Positions 33,165 through 45,110 of a stretch of 64,000 nucleotides of DNA are shown here, one piece after another. The DNA comes from Proteles cristata cristata. Taxonomy: Eukaryota > Chordata > Mammalia > Carnivora > Hyaenidae. Below the pieces are notes generated by a model. It was not told the DNA's origin. It saw only the letters and a list, made by a program, of their open reading frames with translations, and ran no database searches. Every line of letters starts with the position of its first letter. The stretch's first letter is position 1. The position numbers and the translations under genes are program-made. The stretch lies in NCBI GenBank assembly GCA_017311185.1, contig JAESUZ010004534.1, positions 2,875,501 through 2,939,500 of the forward strand, given 5' to 3'.

Positions 33165-35645
33165 ATACAAAGACTCTAAACCCACATATTTCAATAATAA
33201 CACTGAATGTAAATGGGCTGAATGCTCCAATCAAAAGACATAGGGTAGCAGAATGGATTAAAAAACAAAATCCATCTATAGGCTGTCTACAAGAAACTCA
33301 TTTTAGACGGGAAGATACCTTCAGATTAAAAGTAAGGGGATGGAGAAATATATATCATGCTACAGGAAATCAAAAGAAAGCCAGAGTATCGATACTTATA
33401 TCAGACAAACTGGACTTTAAATTAAAGACAATCACAAGAGATGAAGAAGGGCACTACATAATCATTACAGGGTCCATCCATCAGGAAGAACGAACAATCA
33501 TAAATGTCTACGCACTGAATATGGGAGCACCTAAATATCTAAAACAATTAATCACAAACAGAAACAAGCTTATAGATAAGAACGTGGTAATAGCAGGGGA
33601 ATTTAATACTCCGCTTACAACAATGGATAGGTCAACCAGACAGAAAATCACTAAAGAAATAATAGACTTGAAAGACACATTGGATCAGATGGATCTGACG
33701 GATATATTTAGAACTTTACATCCTGAGGCCAGGGAATTTACTTTCTTCTCAAGTGCGCATGGCACATTCTCCAAGATAGATCACATACTGGGACATAAAG
33801 CAGCCCTCAATAAATATAAAGAATAGAGATCATACCATGCACACTGTCAGATCACAATGCTTTGAAACTTGAAATCAATTATAGGAAGAAGTCTGGAAAA
33901 CCTCCAAAAACAGGGAGGTTAAAGAACACCCTACTAAAGAATGAATGGGCCAATCAGGCAATTAGAGATGAAATTAAAAATTATATGGAAACAAATGAAA
34001 ATGAAAACACAACAATTCAAAATCTATGGGATGCGGCAAAGGCAGTCTAAGAGGAAAGTACATTGCTCTCCAGGCCTATTTCAAGAGATTAGAAAAAGCA
34101 CAAGTCCAAAATCGAACAGCTCACCTAAAGGAACTAGAGGCAGAGCAAGAAGAATGCCCTAAACCCAGTAGGAGAAGAGAAATAGTAAAAATTAGAGCAG
34201 AAATAAACAACATAGAGACCAAAGAAACAGTTGAACAGATCAATGAAACCAAGAGTTGGTTTTTTGAAAAAGTAAACAAAATTGACAAAACTCTAGCCAG
34301 ACTTATCCAAAAGAAAAGAGAGAGCACCCAAATAGACAAAATTATGAATGAAAATGGACTTATTACAACCAACCCTCAGAAATACAAGCAATTATCAGGG
34401 AATACTATGAAAAATTATATGCCAACAAATTGGACAACTTAGAAGAAATGGACAAATTCCTAAACACACACTCACTACCAAAATTCACACGGGAAGAAAT
34501 ACAAAACCTGAACAGACCCATAACGAGTGAAGAAATTGAATCAGTGATCAAAAATCTCCCAACAAATAAGAGCCCTGGACCTGATGGCTTCCCTGGGGAA
34601 TTCTACCAGACATTGAAAACAGAACTAATCCCAATTCTTCTCAAGCTATTCCAAAAAATAGAAAGCGAAGGAAAACTCACAAAAATAAACTCAAAATGGA
34701 TAAAGGACCTGAACGTGAGACAGGAAACTATCAACACCCTAGAGGAGAAAGCAGGAAACAACCTCCTTGACCTCCACCGCAGCAACTTCTTACTTGACAC
34801 ATCCCCAAAAGCAAGGAATCAAGAGCAAAAATAAACAGTTGGGACCTCATCAAGATTAAAAGCTTCTGCACAGCCAAGGAAACAACCCAGAAAATTAATA
34901 GGCAACCAACGGAATAGGAAAAGATAGTTGCAAATGACATATCAGATAAAGGGTTAACATCCAGAATATATAAGGAACTCACCAAACTACACGCCCGAAA
35001 CACAAACAACCCAGTGAAGAAATGGGCAGAAGATATGAACAGACACTTCTCCAAAGTGGACATCCAGATGGCCAACAGACACATGAAACGATGCTCAGCA
35101 TCGCTCCTCATCAGGGAAATACAAATCAAAACCACACTGAGATACCACCTCACGCCAGTCAGAGTGGCTAACATAAGCAAATCAGAGAACTCTAGATGCT
35201 GGCCAGGATGTGGAGAAACGGGCACCCTCCTACACTGTTGGTGGGAATGTAAACAGGCACAGCCCCTCTGGAAAACAGTGGGGAGGTTCCTCAGGAAACT
35301 AACAATAGAACTCCCCTATGACCCAGCAATAGCACTGCTAGGAATTTACCCAAGGGATACAGAAATGCTGATGCATAGGAGCACATGTACCCAATGTTCA
35401 TAGCAGCACTCTCAACAATAGCTAAAACATGGAAAGAGCCTAAGTGTCCATCAACAGATGAATGGATCAAGAAGATGTGGTTCATCTATACCATGGAATA
35501 TTACATGGCAATGAGAAACAATGAAATCTGGCCATGTGTAGCAACATGGATGGACCTTGAGGGTGTTATGCTGAGCGAAATAAGTCAAGCAGAGAAGGAC
35601 AAATATCATATGTGTGCACGTATAGGAGGATTAGGAGGAACTTAA
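33165..35645 (+). pseudogene. L1 ORF2 with about 1.35-kb deletion of the reverse transcriptase core
   Basis: Endonuclease domain (to about 33870): LNVNGLNAP start motif, QETHF, 'SAHGTFSKIDHILGH' and SDHNA are present, but the catalytic GDFNTP motif reads GEFNTP (GAA at 33599-33601), and NxYAPN reads NVYALN. A frameshift occurs at about 33825. The linker continues through 34430 ('[14 protein letters not shown]' at about 34570). At about 34680 sequence after 'ESEGKLT' jumps in frame to the C-terminal part ('[10 protein letters not shown]'), removing the reverse transcriptase palm including FADD. The cysteine motif survives near 35200-35255 and the natural stop is at 35643. Further shifts occur near 34812 and 35393. 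Non-functional. Confidence 0.92.
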
Positions 35646-35846
35646 CAGAGGACCAAGGGGGAGAAGAAGGGCGGAAATGGTGGGTGAAAGGGAGAGAGGC
35701 AAACCATGAGAGACTCTTGAATGTTGAGAAACAAACTGAGGACTGATGGGTGGGGGGAGATGGGCATGGAGGAGGGCACTTGTGGGGATGAGCACTGGGT
35801 GTTATATGGAAACCAACTTGACAATAAACTTTGTAAGAAAAAAAAA

Positions 35847-37705
35847 GAAAATAATCTCATTTACAGGATCAAAAAGGATAGAATACTCAGGATTAACTTA
35901 ACTAAGAAAGTAAAAACGTGTACATTGAAACCCACACAGATTGCTGAAAGAAATTAAAGACACAAATAAATCGAAAGACATCTTGTGTTCTTGGATCAGA
36001 AGACTTAATGTTAAGATATCCATACTACCTAATCTACAGAGTCAGTTCAATTCCTATCAAAATCCCAATTATTCTTTTGCAGAAATTAAAAAAAAAAAAT
36101 CCATCCTGAAGCCTCAAGTAGTCAAAACAATCCTGAACAAGAAAAAAAAATTGGGAAACTCCTAATTACAGATTGAAAAATATTACAAATCTATAATGGG
36201 GCACCTGGGTGGCTCACTCAGTTAAGCGTCCAATTCCAGCTCAGGTCATAATCTCACAGTTCACGAGTTCAGATCCCATGTCTGGCTTTGTTCTGACAGC
36301 TCAGAGCCTGGAGCTCACTTCATATTCTGTATCTCACTCTCTCTCTGTCCCTCCCCACACTCACTCACTCTCTCTCTCAAAAATAAATAAACATAAAAAA
36401 GCAAATCTATAATAATCAAACAGTATGGTTATGGTGTAAAAAGGTATAGAGAATTATGGAGTAGACTTTGGAACCCCAAAACAAACTCTTTTGTATATCT
36501 TAGTGAGGATAATCTGACCATTGGGTGCCAAGGCTACACAATGAGAAAAGGATGGCCTGGTAGTGGGAAAACTGGATAGCCATATGCAAAAGAATGAAGT
36601 TGGATGCTTACTGTGTATCATGTACAAAAATTAAGTCAAAATGGGTTAAAGACCTAAATGGAATACCTGAAACTATAGAAGTCCTAGAAGAAAACATAAG
36701 GACATTCTTCATGACATTGGGTTTGTCAATGACTTCCAAAATAAGACACCTAAAGTACAGACTGAAAAGCAGAAACAGACAGCTCTACAACAAAACTTTA
36801 ACACTTCTTCATGGAAAAGGATACAATCAATAGGGTGAAAAGGAAACCTAATGGGTGGAAGAAAATATTGCAAACTACATAACTTATAAAGGGTTACTGT
36901 CCAAAATACACAAAGAACACCTACAAATCAACAAGCAAAAAATTCCCCAAATAACCAAATTAAAAAACAGGCATAGAACTTGAATAGAAAACTTTCCAAA
37001 GATGATATACCAATGGCCAAAAAGCATATTGAAAGAGGCTTAACATCACTAACCATCAGGATAATCAAAACCATAATGAGATATCACTTCACATCCATTA
37101 GGATAACCACTATGGATAACCACAGCATGGAGGTTCCTCAAAAAAAATTAAAAAAAAAAATTATCAAAAGATCCAGCAACCCCACTTCTAAATATATATC
37201 CAAAATATTTGAAAGCAGGAATTCAAAGGGATATTTGCACATCCATGTTCATTTCAGCATTATTCACAATAGCCAAGAAATGAAGTAACTTAAATGTCCA
37301 TCAATAGATGAATGGATAAAGAAAATATAGTATATTCATATAATGTAATATTCAGTGTTAAAAAGAACTCCTATCATAGGCTACAACATGGATGAACCTT
37401 GAATACACTATCGTAAGTGAAACAAGACATTCACAAAAAGACAAATACTGCATTATTCCATTTTTATGAGGGATCTAAAGTAGTCAAACTCCTAGAAACA
37501 GAAAGTAGAAAGGTGGGAGCCAGGCACTGGGGGTATGGGACAAAGGAGAGCTGTTATTCAATAGGTACAGAGTTTCCGTTTAACAAGATGAAAAAGTTCT
37601 AACAAAAGTTTCAACAATGTGCATATAGTTACCACTGAACTGTGCACTTAAAAATGGTTAAGACGGTAAATTTAATGTTATGAGAATTTTACCACAATAA
37701 AAAGG
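35847..37705 (+). mobile_element. Older L1 (L1MA/L1MB-like) 3' part
   Basis: ORF2 C-terminal sequence ('SWIRRLNVKISILPNLQ' near 35990) runs through the C-terminal region (about 37320) into a 3'UTR with 'gggagccaggcactgggggt' and 'ccactgaactgtgcacttaa', ending near 37705. A SINE interrupts it at 36198. It abuts the end of the younger L1 directly. The frames 36594-36833 and 36980-37288 are pieces of its ORF2. Confidence 0.85.
36198..36401 (+). mobile_element. Felid CAN-SINE with perfect 12-bp duplication
   Basis: Head 'ggggcacctgggtggctcac', mutated B-box ('gagttcagatccc'), CT tract and A tail. Flanked by identical 'caaatctataat' at 36186-36197 and 36402-36413. Inserted into the older L1 ORF2 relic. 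It belongs to the other SINE subfamily ('caattccagctcagg', tail 'ctcaaaaataaataaac'). Confidence 0.95.
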
Positions 37706-39379
37706 AGTTATCTACAGCAAATTTTAATAAACCAAGTCTTTGTTTATCTCAAAAACAAAGATAATTAGCAACAGGTTAAGAAATTCTTAAATAGAGACTG
37801 GTTATAACGAAAAATTCTCAATACCTATAGTTAAAATGGACAAGTCTTAACAGTTTATCACAGCAAAGCAGAGAAGGGACTTCTCGCTTTATTCCACAAA
37901 TCTCTCACTTCCAATACCTTTTTCTAGAAAAACTACAATCATGGTACCAAGATAAAGTTTTCAAATCTCTTTTAAGCTCCCGGTATCTCCATTAAGAACT
38001 AAAGATAATTTAAAGTGATTCCTTTTTTCATTTCCACCCAATTTTGTGTCCCCAAGATAATCACAGTGAACTAAGATGACTGTTACAACAAAAATGTATA
38101 TAAATAGTTATTTAAATGGTGACAGCTAAAATTTTCCCTAAAGCATGAATGATTATACATCTTCTGAAGTGCATTTTTATCCTGAATTAAACAGAATATA
38201 AAACACAACTTTGTGATAAAGATGATTAGGGTATCAACTCTACAATGTCCTGATCATCATGGAGATTGAAGCCTAAATTGTTGCATTAACACTTGCCTGG
38301 AGTTTTATCAGTTTAGGGTTGAGGGTTTTTTTTCTTTAAGATGTAGCATGTTGGTGCATTTAGAGGACATTTAAGTGCTTCTTAATTAAGAAGAACATCA
38401 GGAAAAGCCAGGGAGAAGAGTGTAATGATAACAACATTACAGGAATTGCTTGGGGCGTTCATCTTGTTTCCCTTTTTGATGGGTGTGCAGGGATGGTTTG
38501 TTTGTTCATTTGTTTCGGTAACAATATTAATAATCTAATATCAAAAGAACCTGTTAGTCACAGTTCTGGTAGGTGGAAATGTTTCCTATTTTGCTAGCCT
38601 CCTTTCTCAAACGTGTGGCTTACAGTTCTGAACCTAAACTTTTATAAATTATGAAAAAACTGAAAGTATAATGTGAAAGTAATAGTCAGGCTTCTATGTA
38701 AATCTTCATCCCAGAAGCCTGACACACGGTCTGTGGTGTCAGCTGGAGCTAAAGGTTATCATTTCTACTAACTCCTTCACTCAGGCAAATGCTACTGAAT
38801 TTCTAAATTACAGTTATTTTCACAGTGTCACTGCTGAGCCTTCCAACAGAGAATCATGTCATAAATAGTAATTTTGCATCGATGTTGATTGCCAAGCCAA
38901 TTTAAAATAGGTAGAGTAGTTTGACAGGTAAATTTGAAGGATTCAGTGAAACTCATTCCTTCCCTCCCAAATAATCTTGAATGTGAATCCTATACCAAAG
39001 GAAAACTATTAAAAACAGTGTGCAATATATAATTGCCAAATAACAGACTTTATTCATGCATGGGACATTTATTTCCTGAGTGTCCACTTATGTGCCTGAC
39101 ACTATGATGATACTAGAACTGTAAATGTGAAAGACACAATTCTTATCCTCAGGGGTACAGTGCCCAGCAGAGGAGTTAGAAAAGAAACTGTCTGTTAAAA
39201 AAAAAAAAAGTGAGAAGCATCAGAGTGCTATGTGAAGAAAACTTTCCTCTTTCTGATGGGATCTGGAAATGCTTCCAAAGAGAGAATATTTTTAGCTGAA
39301 TTTTGGGGGCCCATAGTTTACATAAGTACCCTTTCTCTTTTCCATCCAGTGGAAATGGTGAACAACTGCACTACCAGCC
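37706..39379. other. No gene recognised
   Basis: Unique AT-rich DNA. At 39060-39180 a stretch ('tttatttcctgagtgtccac', 'tatgtgcctgacactatgat') resembles the ancient L2/MIR-type interspersed repeats, but I cannot classify it. No coding frame is supported. Confidence 0.5.
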
Positions 39380-39560
39380 CAGTTACAAAGATTATCTCAT
39401 TTAACCCCATGAAGTAAGTACTATTCTGTTCCTCTGACAAATGGAGACACTGAGACTTGGAGGAGTAAAGTAATTTGCCCAAAGCCACAAAGTTAATAAA
39501 AGATAGAGCTCAGATGGGAGTCAAGAGGCTAATCATCTCAGATTCTTTTCTCACTATCTG
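39380..39560 (-). mobile_element. MIR SINE
   Basis: Reverse-orientation MIR core: 'atctcatttaaccccatgaa', 'gtaagtactattctgttcc', 'acaaatggagacactgagac', 'aagtaatttgcccaaagcca', then 'agatagagct'. Ancient copy. Confidence 0.85.
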
Positions 39561-40344
39561 GTTAGTAAGCAGGGAAGGGCAAGATAGGCAGGTGAAGTAG
39601 CTTGTACAGAATTCTGGTTGCCTGAAACTTTGGCTGCATCTAGCAGAGTGCTGACTTTGAAGCCAGCCAAAACACGGCCTGGTAATGAGGGGCATAAATG
39701 CCAGGGCTTTAGATGTCACAGATTCTGCCAAATGGCTGGACCTGCATTTTCCTAACTTCTATGCATCACCTCTCAAAACTACAGGATGGAGCCAATGACC
39801 TCCCTCTGCAGGACGGTACCAACCATTAGAAGCAGAAGGACTAATCTTGATGTTTGGTAGAAAGAATGGGCACAGGCAGATCTAGAGGCCCCAGTTCTAA
39901 GGCACATCACATTCTCCCTTCTCATCCCTGACCCTAATATAGGCTATCCTATTCCCACAATTTAGACCTCACCATGTGACCCCACTTCTGGAAACAAATC
40001 CTAATGTATGCTCTGTTCCGCTGACTGGACTCAGAAAACTATACATGACTCTATGACTCCATGCCCCCCCTGCACAGGGAGCCACTCCACCCATGTGCCA
40101 GCCTAGTTCACACCCTAGATCTGCCAGGTTGCTCTATGCATCAAAATGAACTGTTTCACACCCACCTCATTTAATTCAGAATCATTTAACTTAAGCAAAA
40201 GTAATCCACTTTTAATTGTGATATAGATAGAAAATACAATATTGGAAAGAGAACATGATGAGTTTGAAACATTATGTCTGTTGTACAGTGACACCTAAAT
40301 AATTAGTAGTGAAATACAAACATGTTTCTTTAATGTAATAATCA
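39561..40344. other. No gene recognised
   Basis: Unique-looking sequence. The 73-residue minus frame at 39510-39731 overlaps the MIR and shows no domain. Confidence 0.5.
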
Positions 40345-40825
40345 AAGAACCAAACAATCCACTTATATGAAGTTTAAGAACAGATAATGCTAACTGATGA
40401 CAATAGAAGTCAGAAAAATAGTTATCTCTTGGGAGGAAGTTTTATTAATTATAAAGGGGCAAGAAGGAGCTTTGGGGTAATTAAAATATTTGTTTATCGG
40501 GGCGTCTGGGTGGCTTAGTTGGTTAAGCGTCCGACTTTCGCTTAGGTCATGATCTCGCGGTTCGTGGGTTCGAGCCCCACATCGGGCTCTGTGCTGACTG
40601 TCAGCTCAGAGCCTGGAGCCTATTTCAGTGTCTGTGTCTCCCTCTCTCTCTGACCCTCCCCTGCTCACGCTGTTTCTCTCTCTCTCTCTCCTAGAAATAA
40701 ATAAAAGTATTAAAAAAATTTTTTAAAAATAAAATATTTTTTTATCTCATCCTGATATTGTTGGTGGTTATACTTAAAATGTGAGCATTTTGCTACATGT
40801 CAGTTATACCTCAATTTAAAATGCA
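40345..40825 (+). mobile_element. L1M 3'UTR fragment, split by a SINE
   Basis: Left part 'cacttatatgaagtttaaga' through 'gtcagaaaaatagttatctc' and right part 'ttggtggttatacttaaaat' to 'cagttatacctcaatttaaa' follow the order of an old L1M 3'UTR. The SINE at 40499 separates them. Confidence 0.7.
40499..40730 (+). mobile_element. Young felid CAN-SINE with 16-bp target duplication
   Basis: One of the best-preserved copies. A-box-like 'tggcttagttgg' (40511) and B-box 'ggttcgagcc' (40567-40576) are intact. Flanks 'aaaatatttgtttatc' (40483-40498) and 'aaaatatttttttatc' (40731-40746) differ at one base. Carries the 'ctttcgcttagg' / 'ctcctagaaataaa' subfamily variants. Confidence 0.96.
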
Positions 40826-42443
40826 AAAATAAGAGGACAGCAAAGTTTGAGAACTGATTCCTCTAATCTGTCTATGCTTTTCAAATATGTTTATCCTAAC
40901 CCCTCAAGAGAAATGAATGTACTGAGATGGTTTTTTCTTCTATAAAAGCAGATATTCCCACTTCCAGTCATCAAGTCCTACTAATTTTATTTGTGAATAA
41001 CAGAGTACTTAGTTAGGGTCACAGAAACACAAAATTTTCAAAATATTTTCTCCTGTTAACTAAAAAAGGAAGCACACTGAGTAAGAAATGGCAACTGACA
41101 AGCACAAATTAAATTCACCTACATTTTTGTAATTGAAATTTTGATTGCATTAACTTGGCTATATTAAAGCATTTCATTTTTTGCTTGGCTGTCTGTAGCT
41201 ATGCACTGGTTAGTAAGAGAATGTTGTTGAAATAGGACACTGTTACTGCTTCTTTGTGTTTTTTTTTTCTTCATTTTGTTTTTGTCCTCTACTTCGGACT
41301 TTAAAATTGTTCATTCTTTATACTGAAAAACAAATGTTGCATTCCAAATTCCAGAGTACAACTATTTTGATAATTTCTGCCAGTCAGTAACAATATGACA
41401 CAACTACCATATGGTATTGCTCTTTGAGGCTTAAGATCAATGAATTAAATTTCTTTGTGGGTATCTTTCAGAAATGACTTTGGGGTGAAATCATGTTAAG
41501 CTAAAGTAAGAAGAAACAATGCATTATTTAATAGTGTCTGAACTGGATTCTGATTGCTTGCACAAACAACTCATCAATCTTACTGTCTTCTAGGGATACA
41601 AAGGGTATAATTCCCTATCACCTGACACACACACACAAATATTTAAAAAGCCTTCCAAAAATATTTAAAAAGCCTTCCATAAATTTTTGGTTTTCAAGTA
41701 TATGAAACAACTGAAAATTGAAATGGATTTTCACTTATTCTCAAAATTGAATCTTGTCACAAGATGACAAGTTATATTTATAATATAACAAGCTATTGGC
41801 TGGGCTTGGTGAAAATTGTTTCAGCAATCACAAGATTTAATTTTTAAATGCTTTATTCTCTCTCTTGCCATCTTTCTCAGAAAACTAAAATAAGATTTGG
41901 TCCTAAACTGGAAATTTGGTATTGCATGTTAAGTTAGTAAATAAATATAATCATAGAAATTCTATTTTAGCATGTTTTATAAATTTGGGGTATGAATAAC
42001 TTGTCACAGACATTAAGGAATAAATCTAGTTAGCATTAGAATAGAGTGTCATCTTTGACATAAATGCCTTCACAAATCTGCCCCTTTATAAGATCATTTT
42101 GACTTTGTAAATATCCAACATTTATGATCCTCTATTCCAATGAAGCATTTATTAGACTATGATAATTATTTGTTAATGTGCTTCCATAATCAGATTATTG
42201 GCTTCTCCAAGAAAGGGATAACTCATTTATATATTCATATCCCTAAGGCCTACTGGTCTGGTATATAAAGGATTCCCAACACAAATGTGATGGAATAACT
42301 GAATTAATTAATCTTACCTCCTCTATTTTTCTACAGCAATACCAGATTCTCTCCAAATAAACTGTCACTTCATTCTTCATTTTTCCCACAATGTCTCTAA
42401 CTTTGGCTTCCTCTTGCAAGTGTATTCCATAATATTCTTCGGC
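40826..42443. other. No gene recognised
   Basis: AT-rich unique DNA. A short local duplication, 'atatttaaaaagccttccaa' and its near copy, lies at about 41639-41680. No coding frame is supported; the minus frame 42243-42461 has no recognisable domain. Confidence 0.5.
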
Positions 42444-42463
42444 TCTAGAATCTACTTTCAATT

Positions 42464-42682
42464 AAAATTTTTTTAATGTTTTATTTATTTCTAGGAAAGA
42501 GAGAGAGAGACAGCGTGAGCAGGGAAGGGTCAGAGAGAGAAGAAGTCACAGACTCTGAAACAGGTTCCAGGCTCTGAGCTGGCAGTCAGCACAGAGCCTG
42601 ACGCAGGGCTGGAACCCATGAACCGCAAGATCATGACCCAAGCGAAAGTCGGACGCTTAACCAACTAAGCCACCCAGGCGCC
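42464..42682 (-). mobile_element. Young felid CAN-SINE with perfect 20-bp target duplication
   Basis: Minus-strand copy: T-rich tail complement, GA tract, then the complement of the B-box region ('gctggaacccatgaaccgc') and of the head ('aaccaactaagccacccagg'). Flanked by identical 20-bp copies of 'tctagaatctactttcaatt' at 42444-42463 and 42683-42702. Belongs to the young 'ctttcgcttagg' subfamily (complement 'ccaagcgaaag' visible). Confidence 0.97.
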
Positions 42683-42702
42683 TCTAGAATCTACTTTCAA
42701 TT

Positions 42703-44559
42703 GATTCTGCTTTTAATTCCATACTAGTTAAACTCTTTCATCTTACTAACCCATATTTTATCCCTCCAAAGTGGCCTTGAAATCAAAACCATTCAATCAG
42801 AGTTATTTCTACAAAATATTGAATCTGAAAGCCCTGGGTCATACCTTACTTTTACTCAGTTCTGCTTTCTTTAGTTGATTTATAATTCAAAACTTCTGTC
42901 AAAGAATTAGTCTCATTGGAGAGATTTGAAATAGAAACATGAATATTTGTATATTTATCTATAGTCTATACCAACTCATTCTAGAATGTTTCAAAGAAAC
43001 TGAGAAATAATTAAGTTATTCTCCTTTATAGCTTCATGGTACTCCATTATATACCATAATTTGTGCAACTAATTCATCTGTGAACACATGGAGTGGAAAC
43101 CATAGGAACATGACATCATCCTAGAAAAGTAAAGAGAATGAAAGTGGAATTCTTGATGGCACCACATTTAAAGCTGGAGAAAGGAAGGAGAGCAGAGATT
43201 AAAAATTAACCTGGCTCCATGCTGAGTCATAAATAAAATAAAACCAAAAATAGTCTAAAAATTAGAACAAAAAGGGAAAAAAAGAGAGACTAATCCAGAA
43301 ATCTAAAAATGTCTATATATTTCACTGATAATAAAAAGAAGGTGGGAAAGATGGAAGAATTAGAGGGTGTGATTGTAAAATGAGTTCTTAGAGTCTCAGA
43401 TTTGTCAGGAAAAGCAGTGCTAGTTGATAATAAAATCCAGAGCATGGGCTAAGGAGTCAATTGCTGAAATGGATTTGAAGTGAAAACCATTAAGATAGCT
43501 GAGGTCAAAGCTGTGAAGTTAGGTTTGGAAACTTCATCCATATGAATGTTGAAATCACCCAGGCAGACATAGGCATAGAAAGGGTCAGGTGACCAAGCCA
43601 ATCTGATTGAGATAGGAAATTACAAGAGATTCTTCTCCAGCTCCACATCCAGGGGATGCTGACCATTAAACCCCTTCCTATTTGACATCTGCCCAGTCTC
43701 ATCAATGAACTCTGTGAATTCGAATCTCAGACCCACAGACACGCTCTCATCTGCTGCCCTCGAACAGAAACCCCAGTTTCTCTCCCTCCATCAGAACTTT
43801 TTCAGTTATATTTCAGTATTTCAAGTCTATAGAGGGTATACTGGACCACATAAATGATATGGCTGGCTTTTTCAGTAACTCCTTTGGCAGATATAGTGAT
43901 TCCTCTCTCAGTTCACCCTTTGAGAAAGAACTGAGTGCCTAGCTGAAAGGAGTGTCTCTGGTTAACAACCTTGAGCTGTCATCTCTTGCATGGTTGACCT
44001 CAGCTTCTGAGCCATGACCATGTTCTTCCTCAGGCAGCCCCCAGCCAATGACTAAGTGAAGGAGAATTCCTACTCTTCCCAGGTCTGCCCACAGTCTGGG
44101 ACTGAGCAAAGTGTTGGTACAAGAACTTAGGCATTTCTGTGCAATGGAATACTTCTCTAGTGAACAGTTTTTACTCTGGAGCTTCCCATAGGCTGTCAGG
44201 GACTAGGTCAGGTCTGCGCTCTGGTCCAATAGCTCTCCTGGACCAATCTCGCCTCTTCTCTTTCCCTTTCACTAATGACACTCCTCAACAAACCTTTTTT
44301 ACTCTGAACTGTCTCAGCAAAGCTTGAGGCTGGAGCTCCAACAATGTGACTGGGTTCTGATTCCTCTCTTTCCATCTCATGGCTCCAAAGTCCTCCAAAG
44401 TATTGATGTCTTGCATAGAATCTATGTGGGAACAAGATGCGGCTTTTCTTCACGTATTCTGTTGTTTGAGTCTAGCAGAAAAGAGTACCTCCTCCTGGAA
44501 CCTCATAAGAAGCCTCATTGTTTGGATCCATTTTCACCCCTAAACCATGACTAGGGGGA
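42703..44559. other. No gene recognised
   Basis: Mixed-composition unique DNA. Frames such as 43505-43705 (minus) and 44208-44453 (minus) show no domain, signal peptide or splice context that would support a gene. Confidence 0.45.
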
Positions 44560-45110
44560 TAGCATTATGCCAATAAGGGCCCACCCCAGGAACGATTGGT
44601 GAGATCAACACTACCCAAACCACATAGGCTGAGAACAAGAATTCTGCAAACAAAAATCAGGGCTATTCAAACTAGCTGCTTCTGCAATCTGTGTTACCTA
44701 GGACCCTGACAACCAATGACATTAACATTTCCTCCAGACTGTGATTCTGCCCCTACAGCCTCATACACAAGACTAAGAACTTTGCTTCCACAAGGAAAGA
44801 TCTCTTTTGCTGAATGCCTCCCTGCCCCAGGAACCCATACCACATTCCTCTTCATGGAGTTTTGCCACACGCCTGAGAAACTTTTCTGCTATGTCACTAT
44901 CAACCTCCTGTGGCCAACACATTTGTCTCAATCCCTTAAAAAATTTTTAGGAATAAATCAGTATAAACTTTGTGCCTCTATTTGGCCTGCTCTGAGGCAG
45001 AAAATCAGTGTTCCTCACACAACTGCATTGAGTCTCCACCACAACCTCTCCCACAACCTCTTCCCTCCTGCTCTTGTAATTTGGGAATAAGTTGCCTTAT
45101 TTATCAATAT
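44560..45110 (+). other. Possible degraded LTR
   Basis: A pyrimidine-rich block ends with an AATAAA-type signal ('ggaataaatcag', 44951), followed by 'ctttgtgcctctatttggcc' and 'gctctgaggcagaaaatcag'. This looks like the R-U5 part of an old retroviral LTR. No boundaries or target duplication were found, and the 124-residue frame at 44716-45090 has no recognised domain. Alternative: unique DNA. Confidence 0.25.

Larger units (their letters stand above)
30276..35846 (+). mobile_element. Near full-length felid L1 (5.6 kb) with internal ORF2 deletion
   Basis: Order: 5'UTR (to 32210), ORF1 (32211-33153), ORF2 (33165-35645), a short 3'UTR and A tail. Compared with the 47988-54713 copy, about 1.35 kb of ORF2 is missing at a single junction near 34680. 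The target duplication is not resolvable because both flanks are A-rich (SINE tail on the left, 'agaaaataatc' on the right). Several further one- or two-base indels disable both frames. Confidence 0.93.

Noticed and set aside
44716..45090. 124-codon plus-strand frame
   Set aside because: No recognisable domain; surrounding sequence looks more like a degraded LTR or unique DNA. Could be tested by alignment or expression data.
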